From positions 1 to 20,400 of the forward strand of contig JAYEJW010000665.1 of the NCBI GenBank assembly GCA_034716535.1: a stretch of DNA of 20,400 nucleotides, given 5' to 3'. The stretch comes from JAYEJW01 sp034716535. GTDB taxonomy: Bacteria > Pseudomonadota > Gammaproteobacteria > Chromatiales > Chromatiaceae. The position numbers and the translations under genes are program-made. The notes beneath the pieces were generated by a model. It had not been told where the DNA came from, made no database searches, and saw only the letters and a program-made list of their open reading frames with translations. This document shows positions 1 to 9,373 of this stretch, one piece after another (positions within the stretch are counted from its first letter, which is position 1; each line of letters opens with the position of its first letter).

Positions 1-852
1 CCACTGGTCCAGGGACTTCCCCTCGGCGCTGAGCTTACCCTTGACCACATGGGCGAGCGCAAGGTCCATGTTGTCACCGCCGAGCAGGATATGGTCGCCG
101 ACGGCCACGCGGGTGAGCTCCAGTGAGCCATCCTGTTCGGTTACGGCGATCAGGGAGAGGTCAGTCGTTCCGCCTCCGACGTCGATCACAAGGATCACGT
201 CGCCTACGCGCACCTGGTTTCGCCATTCGCCGTCGGTTTCGTGAATCCAGCTGTAAAGGGCCGCCTGAGGCTCCTCGAGCAGGACGAGGTGCTCGAAACC
301 GACGGCCTGAGCCGCCTCGGCCGTCAGCTCTCGAGCGGCAGGGTCGAAGGAGGCGGGCACGGTAACCGTGACCTCCTGTCCTGCGAGATCGTCATTGGGA
401 TGCAAATGGTTCCAGGCGTCGCGGATATGATTGAGATAGTGGACCGACGCGTCGTAGGGGGAGAGGCGTGCAACCTCTTCTTCCGGTGCTCCCGGAGGCA
501 GAATGGCGGCTCGCCGATCAACCCCCGGATGGCACAACCAACTCTTGGCGCTGGAGATGAGACGGATGGGCGTTCGCGCCCCAACGCTGCGGGCCAGCTC
601 GCCCAGGATCAAGCCTGGACTGCTGTTCCAGGGCAAGGCGAGATCCCCCGAGGCAAACTCATCCGGATGAGGAAGGTAAAGGAACGAGGGCAGGAGGGGC
701 AGTTCTTCCACGGAACCGGGTGCCGTGAGCTGAGGCACCCGCATCAGATCCTGAGTGACTTCTTCGCCCTTACTGCTGCTGAGGTCGACGTACGACAAGG
801 CACAATGGGTCGTCCCCAGATCGATGCCTACGGCATATCGCGCTTCACTCAC
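1..852 (-). CDS. Hsp70-family protein, N-terminal part (runs off left edge)
   Basis: This is the actin-like ATPase part of an Hsp70-family protein; 284 codons are visible and the frame is open to base 1. Seen: the phosphate-1 loop IDLGTTH at about residues 10-16, the phosphate-2 motif DVGGGTTDLSL near residue 240, and GGDNMD near residue 277. These place it in the Hsp70/actin ATPase fold. It diverges from housekeeping DnaK, having a Cys after the first loop and extra sequence between residues 25 and 100, and resembles the Hsp70-like proteins found beside DUF2760 genes. The start is GTG at 852, sharing GTGA with the stop of the upstream DUF2760 gene, so the two are translationally coupled. The substrate-binding part lies outside the window. 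Family assignment is firm; clients and co-chaperones are unknown. Confidence 0.93.
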   Translation of the reverse strand, partial: MSEARYAVGIDLGTTHCALSYVDLSSSKGEEVTQDLMRVPQLTAPGSVEELPLLPSFLYLPHPDEFASGDLALPWNSSPGLILGELARSVGARTPIRLISSAKSWLCHPGVDRRAAILPPGAPEEEVARLSPYDASVHYLNHIRDAWNHLHPNDDLAGQEVTVTVPASFDPAARELTAEAAQAVGFEHLVLLEEPQAALYSWIHETDGEWRNQVRVGDVILVIDVGGGTTDLSLIAVTEQDGSLELTRVAVGDHILLGGDNMDLALAHVVKGKLSAEGKSLDQW

Positions 853-1397
853 AGCTCCACCTCTGCAGGGGCTACAATGGACAAGTCATGACCGGCGGCA
901 ACCTTTGGTAGTTTGACGTCGGTAGCCCGCCAGCCCCGGTGAACCAAGCTGCCACTAAAAGGCGGCTGGCCGACGACGTTGCCCGTGAGCCGCACGGCCG
1001 ATGAGTCGAACCCTTCCGCCAGGGTTACGCGTGTTCCCTCCGGTTCAGGGCGCACGGCCTCAATGCCGAAATGCTGCCTCAGCGTCTTTTTGCATCCTTC
1101 ATGGACGACGCGCGCCGCCGCACCGACGTCGGCGTCTGGATAGGACGCTACGTCTTCCTCGAGAAAGTCGATGAAGCGCCCCTCCTGTTGTAGTAGGCCA
1201 AGCAACTGTAGCGCCGCGTTCGGCTCAGCTTCTCTAAATAGCGGAGACTCGGGGCTCGGGGCGCCAGGTAGGGCGGATGGACCCCCCGCCCGAAGCTTGG
1301 CGACCGTGCCCGCGAACCGGGGGTCCACAAGGATGCGCCAGAAGGTGGCTAGGGCGATGGAAAGTCGGGTCAACATCGAGGGCGTGGACTCGGCCAT
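849..1397 (-). CDS. DUF2760 domain protein, partner of the Hsp70-like gene
   Basis: The product is about 182 residues. A hydrophobic N-terminal stretch (LSIALATFWRILVDPRF) is followed by a Pro/Ser-rich linker. The conserved DUF2760 core then reads ALQLLGLLQQEGRFIDFLEED and continues to GAAARVVHEGCKKTLRQHF, and the C-terminal half is rich in beta-type sequence. ATG at 1397 was chosen over an in-frame start at 1472 because AAGGAG lies 8 bases before it. DUF2760 genes are known to sit directly before Hsp70-like genes, and here the stop overlaps the Hsp70 start by four bases (GTGA). That supports a joint role, perhaps as regulator or partner of the chaperone. No biochemical function is known to me. 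Confidence 0.88.
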   Translation of the reverse strand: MAESTPSMLTRLSIALATFWRILVDPRFAGTVAKLRAGGPSALPGAPSPESPLFREAEPNAALQLLGLLQQEGRFIDFLEEDVASYPDADVGAAARVVHEGCKKTLRQHFGIEAVRPEPEGTRVTLAEGFDSSAVRLTGNVVGQPPFSGSLVHRGWRATDVKLPKVAAGHDLSIVAPAEVEL

Positions 1398-1530
1398 AGG
1401 CGATGCTCCTTCATGGCGTCTCAATAGGCCAGGACGTGATGCGTCTGATTCGGGGAGGTCGGATGCTATCACAAGCTGGGCATTCGCGGATGGTGCTCGG
1501 ATGAGTCGGAGCCGGATCGGACTGTCGTCT

Positions 1531-1558
1531 TTGTTAGGGTCAACAGAGATGTCATAAT
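1531..1558 (+). promoter_or_regulatory. Candidate sigma70 promoter for the DUF2934 gene
   Basis: TTGTTA at 1531-1536 (-35-like, 4 of 6 matches) and CATAAT at 1553-1558 (-10-like, 5 of 6) are separated by 16 bases. They lie about 70 bases before the ATG at 1629. The rest of the divergent gap 1398-1628 shows nothing else I can support. Confidence 0.4.
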
Positions 1559-1628
1559 CGAGCGCCGTCAGGCTCCCGAGCGGTAGCTACGGAGCAATGT
1601 ATGGCACAGCGTCAGGTGAAGGCGGCAA

Positions 1629-1892
1629 ATGACGACACGGATTGCCCGGGATGATCCGAACTTTGACAATCGGATCAACGTCTCACCAGAGGAGCGGCAT
1701 GAGATGATCGCGGTCGCGGCCTATTTCTGTGCCGAGCGCCGGGGTTTCACACCTGGGCGCGAGATACAGGACTGGTGGGAAGCCGCCGCCGCCATCGATC
1801 AGATGCTGGAGAACATGTGCAAGGCGGGAGTGACTCGCCGGTACTACGAGCGCGTCGGGTTGCGTAACGCGCTGCGCCTGTGGATGAATTAG
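1629..1892 (+). CDS. Small DUF2934 domain protein
   Basis: An 87-residue soluble protein. The stretch AYFCAERRGFTPGREIQDWWEA (about residues 32-53) has the layout of DUF2934: A-Y-x-x-A-E-x-R-G-F, then a short turn, then D-W-x-x-A. The family is made of small proteins common in proteobacteria and has no established function. ATG 1629 is the first possible start because an in-frame TGA lies at 1617-1619. GGTGAAGG, 6 bases before the ATG, can serve as the ribosome-binding site. The gene stands alone, divergent from the DUF2760-Hsp70 pair, with a candidate promoter just upstream. The C-terminal part (GVTRRYYERVGLRNALRLW) is basic and probably helical. Confidence 0.75.
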   Translation: MTTRIARDDPNFDNRINVSPEERHEMIAVAAYFCAERRGFTPGREIQDWWEAAAAIDQMLENMCKAGVTRRYYERVGLRNALRLWMN

Positions 1893-1936
1893 GCGCTCTG
1901 CGCGTGCGGCGTTTATGGAAGTGTCGAGTTGCTTCG

Positions 1937-1949
1937 CCGTCCGCGACGG
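1937..1949. other. Small hairpin after the DUF2934 gene
   Basis: CCGTC-CGC-GACGG forms a 5-bp stem with a 3-base loop 45 bases after the DUF2934 stop. No T-run follows, so it is at best a weak terminator. It is the only structure I see in the first half of the 1893-2159 gap. Confidence 0.2.
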
Positions 1950-2107
1950 AGGGATGGGCCGCCATTTTGGGCCGCGCCAAGCGATACACGACAGGCCGGG
2001 GCAGTTTGCGGCGTGTGGCGCTGCTCGCCGGTTTAGGCCAAGAGGCCGGTGTTGGGCGGAAGGTCCGCTGCCAAGATCGAGTTGCCGTTCATCCTTCGTG
2101 GTGAAAT

Positions 2108-2122
2108 CGCCCCCATGGGGCG
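2108..2122. other. GC-rich hairpin upstream of the TauE/SafE-type gene
   Basis: CGCCCC-CAT-GGGGCG gives a perfect 6-bp stem with a 3-base loop, 38 bases before the GTG start at 2160. It could be a leader hairpin of the transporter gene. No known riboswitch was recognised in the gap 1893-2159. Confidence 0.3.
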
Positions 2123-2159
2123 CAAGTGCTGAAACCCTCCCGCTGACCGCTCTAGACAC

Positions 2160-2918
2160 GTGGAAGCCCTCGAACCTGAATCCCTCCTGTTTGCCCTGGC
2201 CGTGATCGCCGGGCTGGTGGACGCGATCGCCGGGGGTGGTGGTCTGATCACGGTGCCCGCCCTGCTATGGGCCGGACTGCCCCCTGTGGAGGCCCTTGCC
2301 ACGAACAAGGCCCAAGCCGTCTTCGGCAGCTTTACAGCCACCGCCAACTTCATCCACAAGGGTGCGCTGGATCTGCGCCGGGCCGCCTTCTCCGTTCTGT
2401 GCACGTTCGTGGGCGCCGCCAGCGGCGCGATCCTGGTCCAGTTCCTGGGCGGGGAGCTGCTGGCGAGCCTGATCCCAGGACTGCTCATCGCCTTCGCCCT
2501 CTACTTCATGTTCTCGCCCCGGGTGTCCGATCTCGACTCCCGGCACCGTATCGGCGAGCCCGTCTTTGCCCTCACTGTTGGCACCGGCGTCGGCTTCTAC
2601 GACGGTTTCTTCGGCCCTGGGACCGGTACCTTCTTCGCCGTAGGCTTCGTGTCGCTCCTGGGTTACAACCTGCGCCGAGCAACGGCCCATACCAAGCTTC
2701 TGAACTTCACGAGCAATCTGGCCGCCCTGCTCTTCTTCCTCGCCGGAGGCTACGTGGTGTGGTCAATCGCGCTGGTCATGGCCGTCGGCCAGTTACTCGG
2801 CGCCTGGGTCGGCTCCCACCTGGTGCTGCGCCATGGCACCCGAGTGGTACGGCCAGTGCTGGTGGTGGCATCTCTGGCCGTCTCCTTCAAGCTGATCCTG
2901 GACCAGTTGGGAGGGTAG
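2160..2918 (+). CDS. TauE/SafE (TSUP) family membrane transporter
   Basis: An integral inner-membrane protein of 252 residues with about 8 hydrophobic segments. It has the two-half repeat of the TSUP family: the first half carries GLVDAIAGGGGLITVPALL followed by ALATNKAQAVFGS, and the second carries GFYDGFFGPGTGTFF followed by AHTKLLNFTSN. The family exports or takes up sulfite, sulfoacetate and related organosulfur anions; the substrate here cannot be read from the sequence. It looks like the YfcA-type branch. GTG 2160 is the only plausible start: an in-frame TGA lies at 2130-2132 and no start codon falls between. No good ribosome-binding site is seen. The gene stands alone and converges on the SRPBCC gene. 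Confidence 0.9.
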   Translation: MEALEPESLLFALAVIAGLVDAIAGGGGLITVPALLWAGLPPVEALATNKAQAVFGSFTATANFIHKGALDLRRAAFSVLCTFVGAASGAILVQFLGGELLASLIPGLLIAFALYFMFSPRVSDLDSRHRIGEPVFALTVGTGVGFYDGFFGPGTGTFFAVGFVSLLGYNLRRATAHTKLLNFTSNLAALLFFLAGGYVVWSIALVMAVGQLLGAWVGSHLVLRHGTRVVRPVLVVASLAVSFKLILDQLGG

Positions 2919-2970
2919 GGGCACCTTCGCCGGGGGTTAGCGACACAGCAGATGTAGCCTCGGCTAAGGA

Positions 2971-2998
2971 ACTGAGATCGACGCGTTCCTCGATCAGT
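2971..2998 (+). terminator. Possible imperfect hairpin after the transporter gene
   Basis: ACTGA-GA-TCGA pairs with TCGATCAGT: a 9-bp stem with a 2-base bulge and an 8-base loop, about 50 bases past the stop. There is no T-run, so a terminator role is tentative. Confidence 0.25.
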
Positions 2999-3004
2999 CC
3001 ATAC

Positions 3005-3032
3005 GGTGGAATACGCCAGCGCCTATTCCGCC
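3005..3032. terminator. Hairpin between convergent genes
   Basis: GGTGGAATA at 3005-3013 pairs with TATTCCGCC at 3024-3032: 9 bp with one G-T pair and a 10-base loop. It begins immediately after the SRPBCC stop (minus strand) and lies 86 bases past the transporter stop (plus strand), so it could serve both. No T-run follows on either side. Confidence 0.45.
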
Positions 3033-3491
3033 CTAGGATTGCTGCATCGCCTCCGGCTCGGCCTCTATCAGGTACTTGAGATTGCCGACGACCCGCTTGG
3101 CCCCGTCCTGAGCCGCGACGCGGATGAGCCTCTCGAAGGGCCGCATGGTCAGCTCCAGCCGTTGAAGCTGGAAGCTGAAGGTCAGCCGCGTGCGATCCGC
3201 CAGCGCTTCGAATCGATAGTCCACCAAGAAGGGGCTTGAGATTCCCTGGAAGGTGACGCGCCGACCTTCCTGAAGCAGGATGACGCGAAAGCTGGACTCG
3301 GACCGCCGCCCTTGGTCGACCCGTACCTGGTGCCCCATGGTTCCGACCCTGAGCCGCCCCCCGGACAGGACCTTGAGCTCCACGACCTCCGGCGACCAGC
3401 GGGGATAGTTACGGAAGAAGTCCACCGCAACGAAACGGAAACAGGTATCCACGGGTTTGCGGATCAGCGTACTTGCTTGTGCCCTGACCAT
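3033..3491 (-). CDS. SRPBCC-family (polyketide cyclase/START-like) protein
   Basis: A 152-residue soluble protein. The N-terminal pattern is typical of the SRPBCC/Polyketide_cyc2 fold: a beta strand (ASTLIRKPVDTCFRFVA), a short helix ending in FFRNYPRWSPEV, then alternating strands (LRVGTMGHQVRVDQG, SSFRVILLQEGRRVTFQG, VDYRFEAL, RTRLTFSFQLQ). A long C-terminal helix (residues about 122-148) closes the cavity. Such proteins bind lipids or other hydrophobic ligands, or act as cyclases or hydrolases; the ligand is unknown. The start is ATG 3491, with only a weak purine-rich site before it. It is divergent from the deacetylase gene, with a 58-base gap that must hold both promoters. Confidence 0.8.
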   Translation of the reverse strand: MVRAQASTLIRKPVDTCFRFVAVDFFRNYPRWSPEVVELKVLSGGRLRVGTMGHQVRVDQGRRSESSFRVILLQEGRRVTFQGISSPFLVDYRFEALADRTRLTFSFQLQRLELTMRPFERLIRVAAQDGAKRVVGNLKYLIEAEPEAMQQS

Positions 3492-3549
3492 TCTCTTGGG
3501 CTCACAGGTTTCGCGCTACATCGGTGTCCGTGTCGGGTAAGATACAGGA

Positions 3550-4524
3550 ATGAGGAACCGAATCGGAGTCTACGGCGGCGAGGAGCTTGGCCGCTATGGT
3601 TTCGGCGATGGACACCCCTTCGGTCCCGACCGCTTAGCCAGTTTCTGGGACCTCTTCATTGCCTCCGGACTCAACGAGAAGACGCAGGTTCTGCGCCCGG
3701 TGTCCGCAACGGATGAGGATATCCTGCGCTTTCACACCCGCGAGTACCTGGACCTGGTCCGAGAGCGTTCCCGCACGGGTGAGGGCTACCTGGACGCAGG
3801 CGACACGCCCGCCGTCCCGGGCATCTTCGAGGGGGCGCTCTACGTGGTGGGCAGCGTGCTCGACGCTGCCGCGCGGATCATGGCGGGCACGCTGACCCGC
3901 GCCATGGTGCCCATCGCCGGACTCCACCACGCCCGTCCCGAAGGGGCCTCCGGATTCTGCGTCTTCAACGACTGCGGCATTGCCGTGGAGACCCTGCGCC
4001 GGGTGCACGGCCTGCAGCGTATCGCCTACGTGGACATAGACGCGCACCACGGCGACGGCGTCTACTACGCCTACGCCGAGGATCCCGAGCTGTGCATTGC
4101 GGACATCCATGAGGACGGACGCTACCTCTACCCCGGCACCGGTGACACTGGAGAGATCGGAATCGGTCCCGCGCGGGGCACAAAGCTCAACGTCCCGCTC
4201 CCCCCCAACGCGGACGACGACCTGTTCTTCCGCCTGTGGCCGACGGTGGAGCGCTTTGTCGACGCCTTCCGTCCCGAGTTCGTCCTGTTCCAATGCGGCG
4301 CGGACGGACTTGCCGGAGACCCCATTACCGACTTGCGATTGAGCCCCGCCGTGCACCGGAAGGTCACCGGTTCTCTGTGCCGGATCGCCGATCGGCATTG
4401 TCGGGGCCGGCTGCTTGCCCTGGGCGGTGGCGGTTACAATCGTGAGCACACGGCCCAGGCATGGACCGCCGTGATCGGCGCCATGGTGGATAGCTTAGAG
4501 GCGGCAGGGAGAACACAGACATGA
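3550..4524 (+). CDS. Histone deacetylase family protein (AcuC/HDAC-like)
   Basis: A 324-residue zinc-dependent deacetylase of the arginase/deacetylase fold. Active-site parts are all present: GLHHARPEGASGFCVFND with the His pair at residues 126-127, VDIDAHHGDG giving zinc ligands D164 and H166, QCGADGLAGDP giving D252, and GGGGYN giving the transition-state Tyr at about 296. It should therefore be catalytically competent. Substrates of bacterial members include acetyl-lysine proteins, acetylpolyamines and other N-acyl compounds; which one applies here is open. ATG 3550 has a poorly spaced AGGA but fits the family N-terminus (RIGVYGGEELGRYGF). Its stop overlaps the hspQ start (ATGA), so the two are coupled. 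Confidence 0.93.
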   Translation: MRNRIGVYGGEELGRYGFGDGHPFGPDRLASFWDLFIASGLNEKTQVLRPVSATDEDILRFHTREYLDLVRERSRTGEGYLDAGDTPAVPGIFEGALYVVGSVLDAAARIMAGTLTRAMVPIAGLHHARPEGASGFCVFNDCGIAVETLRRVHGLQRIAYVDIDAHHGDGVYYAYAEDPELCIADIHEDGRYLYPGTGDTGEIGIGPARGTKLNVPLPPNADDDLFFRLWPTVERFVDAFRPEFVLFQCGADGLAGDPITDLRLSPAVHRKVTGSLCRIADRHCRGRLLALGGGGYNREHTAQAWTAVIGAMVDSLEAAGRTQT

Positions 4525-4810
4525 CGGCACTCGAGGCAAAGTTTCACATCGGACAACTGGTGCACCACAGGCTGTTCGACTACCGGGGCGTTATCGTCGA
4601 CGTGGACCCGATCTTCCAGGGCAGCGACGACTGGTACGAAGAGGTTGCGCGCTCCCGTCCGCCGAAGGACAAACCCTGGTACAGGGTGCTGGTGCACGAG
4701 TCGGAGCAGGAGACCTATGTGGCAGAGCGCAACCTGGAGCCCGACGGTTCCCGGGACCCGGTCCGGCACCCGCGCCTGAACGAGTTCTTCTCGGGAATCG
4801 AGGGCGGCAG

Positions 4811-4838
<28 letters not shown>
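4521..4838 (+). CDS. hspQ: Heat shock protein HspQ
   Basis: A 105-residue HspQ (YccV-like) protein. Family features seen are AKFHIGQLVHHRLFDYRGVIVDVDP at the N-terminus and KPWYRVLVHESEQETYVAERNLEPD in the centre, ending in a short acidic and glycine-rich tail. In enterobacteria HspQ is a heat-inducible protein that binds hemimethylated DNA and acts as substrate and specificity-enhancing factor of the Lon protease. The ATG at 4521 overlaps the deacetylase stop (ATGA) and has GGAG 9 bases before it. The 3' end overlaps the convergent pabB gene by 28 bases. Pairing with a deacetylase suggests a link between protein acetylation and Lon turnover, which is inference. Confidence 0.95.
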
Positions 4839-6238
<1,400 letters not shown>

Positions 6239-6260
6239 GGCGTGGGCGGGCGGCGCCGTG

Positions 6261-7727
6261 TCAGACCTTGACGTGATCGTAGATATCCAGGTATTGGCGG
6301 CCGGGGCGCGCCCAGGAGTTGTCCGCCCGCATCGCGTTGAGGCGCAGCTGGCGGAAGTACTCGGGATAGCGGAACCAGAGGCCGATCGCCCGGCTCATGG
6401 CGGATTCGAGCCCGTCGGTCGTGAGCTCGTCGAACAGGTAGCCGTTACGCTCCTCGAACGGCTTGTCGCTGTAATTTGCATCGAAGACGGTATCGGCCAG
6501 GCCACCCACCCGGCGCACGATCGGCACCACGCCGTACTTCATGGCGATCATCTGGGTCAGCCCGCAAGGCTCGTAGACACTCGGGATCACCATCATGTCC
6601 GCCGCCGCGTAGATCTGGTGCGAGAGATCCTCGTCATAACCGAGCTCCAGGTGGCAGTCCGGACTGCCGTCGGTCTGACGCTTGAGCTCCTGAAATTGCT
6701 CATCGAGCGCTGGATCCTGGGCGCTGCCCAGGAGGACCACCTGGCAACCGCTCTCCAGCGCGTAGAAGATGGCGTGCCGGATGAGGTCGACACCCTTCTG
6801 GCGGTCCAGGCGACTGATGACGGACACCAGCGGTTTGGCGGCATCGTCCAGACCCAGCCGTCGGCGCAGGTCCGCCTTGTTGAGGGCCTTGTCGGGGAGG
6901 CTGTCTTCTCCGTACGTGTGGAGGATGTGAGAATCGGTCTCTGGACTCCAGGTATCGTAATCGATGCCGTTGAGCACCCCGCCGAACTTGCGGTCGTGAA
7001 GCTGGAGTGTCTCCTGCAGCCCCATGCCTTGTTCCGTGTTCTGGATCTCCCATGCGTAGCGCGGAGAAACGGTGGTGACATAGTTGGAGTAGACGATCCC
7101 GCCCTTCATGAGGTTCACCGCGTGGGGAGTACCGGGGTCGAGCATCCGATCGCCCGTCATCAGCCGCACGGGATTGAGCCCCACCTGGTGCAGCACGAAC
7201 TCTCCGGTGGTCCCCTGGTGGCCCAGGTTGTGCAGAGTGAAGCAGACCCGCGGGTGGGTCATGCCCAATCCCTCATACATCTCGAACAGGAGCACGGGCA
7301 CGAGCCCGGTCTGCCAGTCGTTGCAGTGAATGATGTCCGGTTGCTTGTCCGCCTTGAGCAAAAATTCCATGACGGCGCGACAAAAGAAGGCGAAGCGGTC
7401 CACGTCGTCCGGCTCGCCGTAAATCGTGCCGCGCGTGAAGAAGCCCTGCTGGGAATGAGGATCGATGAAGTAGCACTTGATGCCGTCCACGGAGCCGCAC
7501 TCCACGTCGCAGTGGATCCACTCCTCATAGAAGGGCACCCAGAGGTCCCCGTGACTCTTGTGCAGGTCTTCGATTCGCTCGGAGCGCAGGCAGTCGTACT
7601 TGGGCAGAATGACCTCCACCTCGGCGCCCCCGTTGGCCAGCTCCCGAGCCAGCCCATGGACGAAGTCCCCAAGGCCTCCGGCCTTGGCGGCCGGAGCACA
7701 CTCCGCACTAACCATCGTAACGTACAT
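6261..7727 (-). CDS. glgA: Glycogen synthase (GT5)
   Basis: This 488-residue glycosyltransferase family 5 enzyme elongates alpha-1,4-glucan from a nucleotide-glucose donor, normally ADP-glucose. Seen: the N-terminal donor/acceptor loop KAGGLGD at 15-21, HCNDWQTGL at 134-142, SRLDRQKG at 305-312 in the second Rossmann domain, and VYEPCGLTQ ending at 392, which holds the conserved Glu. Length is normal for the family. ATG 7727 has AAGGGA 8 bases upstream. It lies 65 bases after the GH57 branching enzyme and 22 bases before pabB. No glgC (ADP-glucose pyrophosphorylase) lies in the window, so donor synthesis must be encoded elsewhere or the donor differs. Confidence 0.96.
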   Translation of the reverse strand: MYVTMVSAECAPAAKAGGLGDFVHGLARELANGGAEVEVILPKYDCLRSERIEDLHKSHGDLWVPFYEEWIHCDVECGSVDGIKCYFIDPHSQQGFFTRGTIYGEPDDVDRFAFFCRAVMEFLLKADKQPDIIHCNDWQTGLVPVLLFEMYEGLGMTHPRVCFTLHNLGHQGTTGEFVLHQVGLNPVRLMTGDRMLDPGTPHAVNLMKGGIVYSNYVTTVSPRYAWEIQNTEQGMGLQETLQLHDRKFGGVLNGIDYDTWSPETDSHILHTYGEDSLPDKALNKADLRRRLGLDDAAKPLVSVISRLDRQKGVDLIRHAIFYALESGCQVVLLGSAQDPALDEQFQELKRQTDGSPDCHLELGYDEDLSHQIYAAADMMVIPSVYEPCGLTQMIAMKYGVVPIVRRVGGLADTVFDANYSDKPFEERNGYLFDELTTDGLESAMSRAIGLWFRYPEYFRQLRLNAMRADNSWARPGRQYLDIYDHVKV

Positions 7728-7792
7728 AAGGATTTCCCTTTACTGCCTTGAACATGGGCAGGAATCTTCGTTCGCGCCGGCGCCGAGATCCC

Positions 7793-9373
7793 TCAGACGA
7801 AATGCGCGAGATCAAGGCGCGGAAACAGGTTGTCCATCCGTTCGAGCGCCGCGAGACGACCCTCGACCGAGGCATCGCCGCGTAGCGCCCCGGTCAGAAA
7901 CCGAAAGCGGGCGAGCTGCTCACGCAAACGCGACTCGGCATAGGCCGCACCGCCACCCCCGCCCATGTGAAACGTCCAATCCGAGCTCTGCGCCAACAAC
8001 AGCGATCGGGCCGCCTGGCGCAGCAACCGCGATGTCCGATCATCCCCAAAGCCCGGGTTGTACCGCCTCACCAGGTCCTTCATCTCAGCCGCCGCCTGAT
8101 GCAGTTGAACGTACACCCAGCCGGTGTCCGGACGTAACCACGCGGCATTATACCCCCGCTCGCCCCAGCTCGACGCCGCCGGCCGAGCCTCCGCAACGGT
8201 CCCGCAGGACTCCAGGTGCTCACTCAGGGTCACGGCGGCGAGACCCGATGCAGCATCCAGGTGACGGATCACTGCTGCGAGAAAGGCGGGCCCCTCGAAC
8301 CACCAATGCCCAAACAGCTCGGCGTCGTACGGGGCCACCAGGATGGGCCGCAGCCGATCCTGGGGCAGACGCAGGAGGAGCCGGCGACGCCGTGCGACGA
8401 ACCGCTGCGCGTCGCGCTCCGCCTGGCCGAGCGCGACGCCGGGATCGTAGAGGGCCTTCGGGCCAGGCCCGCCGGTGACGCGGTAATACTTGATCCCGGT
8501 CGGGGCCGCGTCGACACCCGGAGGAAGAAACACGGCCAGATCTCCGGGGTCTGACTCGAAGCCGAGATCCCGGTGATACTCGCGATAGAGCGGATGGCCG
8601 GGATAGCCGGTCTCCCGGCTCCAGACCTCGCGCGCCGAGTCGGGATCCCGGCCGAAGACTGCAACCCCTTCGCTCGAGACCGCCGCGTACACACCCATGG
8701 GCGGCGGCGGAACCGCGCCCTGCAGGCCGTGAACATCCAGGATGAAGAAGCCGAACCCCGCGGCAGCCACCTCCCGCTCCAGTCCCGGGTAGTAGCCGCA
8801 CTCGGGGAGCCAGAGCCCGTTCGGGACGCAGCCGAAGACATCGCGAAAGAAATCCCGCGCCACGCGGAGCTGGGCGCGGACCGCCGCAGGCTCGCTGCGC
8901 AGCAGGGGCAGATAGCCGTGGGTGGCGACGGTGGTCATCAGCTCCAACGTGCCCGCTTGCGCCAGCTCCGCCCATGCCGCGATGAGATCGCCTCGAAGCA
9001 CATCCAGGTAGAAGTCCCGAGTGCGCAGCAGTCGCCGCTGATAGAAGCGGGCAAGGGACCTGTGCGGCGGATCGTTCCGCGGACGCGCGATCTCCTGCTC
9101 GCAGAGCCGGACAAGGCGCTCCAGGTAGGCCAGGTAGCGCTGCTGAAGCAGCGGATCGGCGAGCATGGACAACAGGGTCGGAGAGAGCGAGAGCGAGGAC
9201 CGAAAACGCGACCCCCGCTCCACTGCCTCCCGCAAAACACGCACCAGAGGAAGGTAGCAGTCCGTGATCGCCTCGAATAACCAGTGCTCCTCCAGAAAGT
9301 GCGGATACTCCGGGTGGCGGACGAAGGGCAAGTGCGCGTGCAGCACCAGAGCAAAGTGACCGCGAGGCGTCAC
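7793..9373 (-). CDS. 1,4-alpha-glucan branching enzyme, GH57 type (with DUF1957)
   Basis: A 526-residue GH57 enzyme matching the branching-enzyme branch (the group of Thermus TTHA1902 and Thermococcus TK1436). Seen: LVLHAHLPFVRHPE at residues 9-22, EEHWLFEAITDCYLPL at 28-43, WLPECGYYPGLE with the expected nucleophile E191, and PYDAELFGHWWFEG with the expected acid/base D350. A helical DUF1957-type C-terminus follows, including a glycine loop (MGGGGG) near residue 470. It makes alpha-1,6 branches in the glucan built by GlgA, so it can replace the usual GH13 GlgB. The start is GTG 9373, overlapping the DUF4912 stop as GTGA, which indicates coupled translation. Specificity rests on motif similarity; amylase activity is less likely. 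Confidence 0.92.
   Translation of the reverse strand: MTPRGHFALVLHAHLPFVRHPEYPHFLEEHWLFEAITDCYLPLVRVLREAVERGSRFRSSLSLSPTLLSMLADPLLQQRYLAYLERLVRLCEQEIARPRNDPPHRSLARFYQRRLLRTRDFYLDVLRGDLIAAWAELAQAGTLELMTTVATHGYLPLLRSEPAAVRAQLRVARDFFRDVFGCVPNGLWLPECGYYPGLEREVAAAGFGFFILDVHGLQGAVPPPPMGVYAAVSSEGVAVFGRDPDSAREVWSRETGYPGHPLYREYHRDLGFESDPGDLAVFLPPGVDAAPTGIKYYRVTGGPGPKALYDPGVALGQAERDAQRFVARRRRLLLRLPQDRLRPILVAPYDAELFGHWWFEGPAFLAAVIRHLDAASGLAAVTLSEHLESCGTVAEARPAASSWGERGYNAAWLRPDTGWVYVQLHQAAAEMKDLVRRYNPGFGDDRTSRLLRQAARSLLLAQSSDWTFHMGGGGGAAYAESRLREQLARFRFLTGALRGDASVEGRLAALERMDNLFPRLDLAHFV

Noticed and set aside
2091..2106. Short match to the widespread TTTCACCACGAAGGA-type intergenic repeat (minus strand)
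   Set aside because: Only about 15 bases match from memory and no tandem copies follow, so it may be chance.
1683..2159. Long minus-strand open frame (158 codons) across the DUF2934 gene and the following gap
   Set aside because: It is largely antisense to the DUF2934 gene, has no recognisable domain, and is rich in Arg, Pro and Ala as expected of shadow frames in GC-rich DNA.
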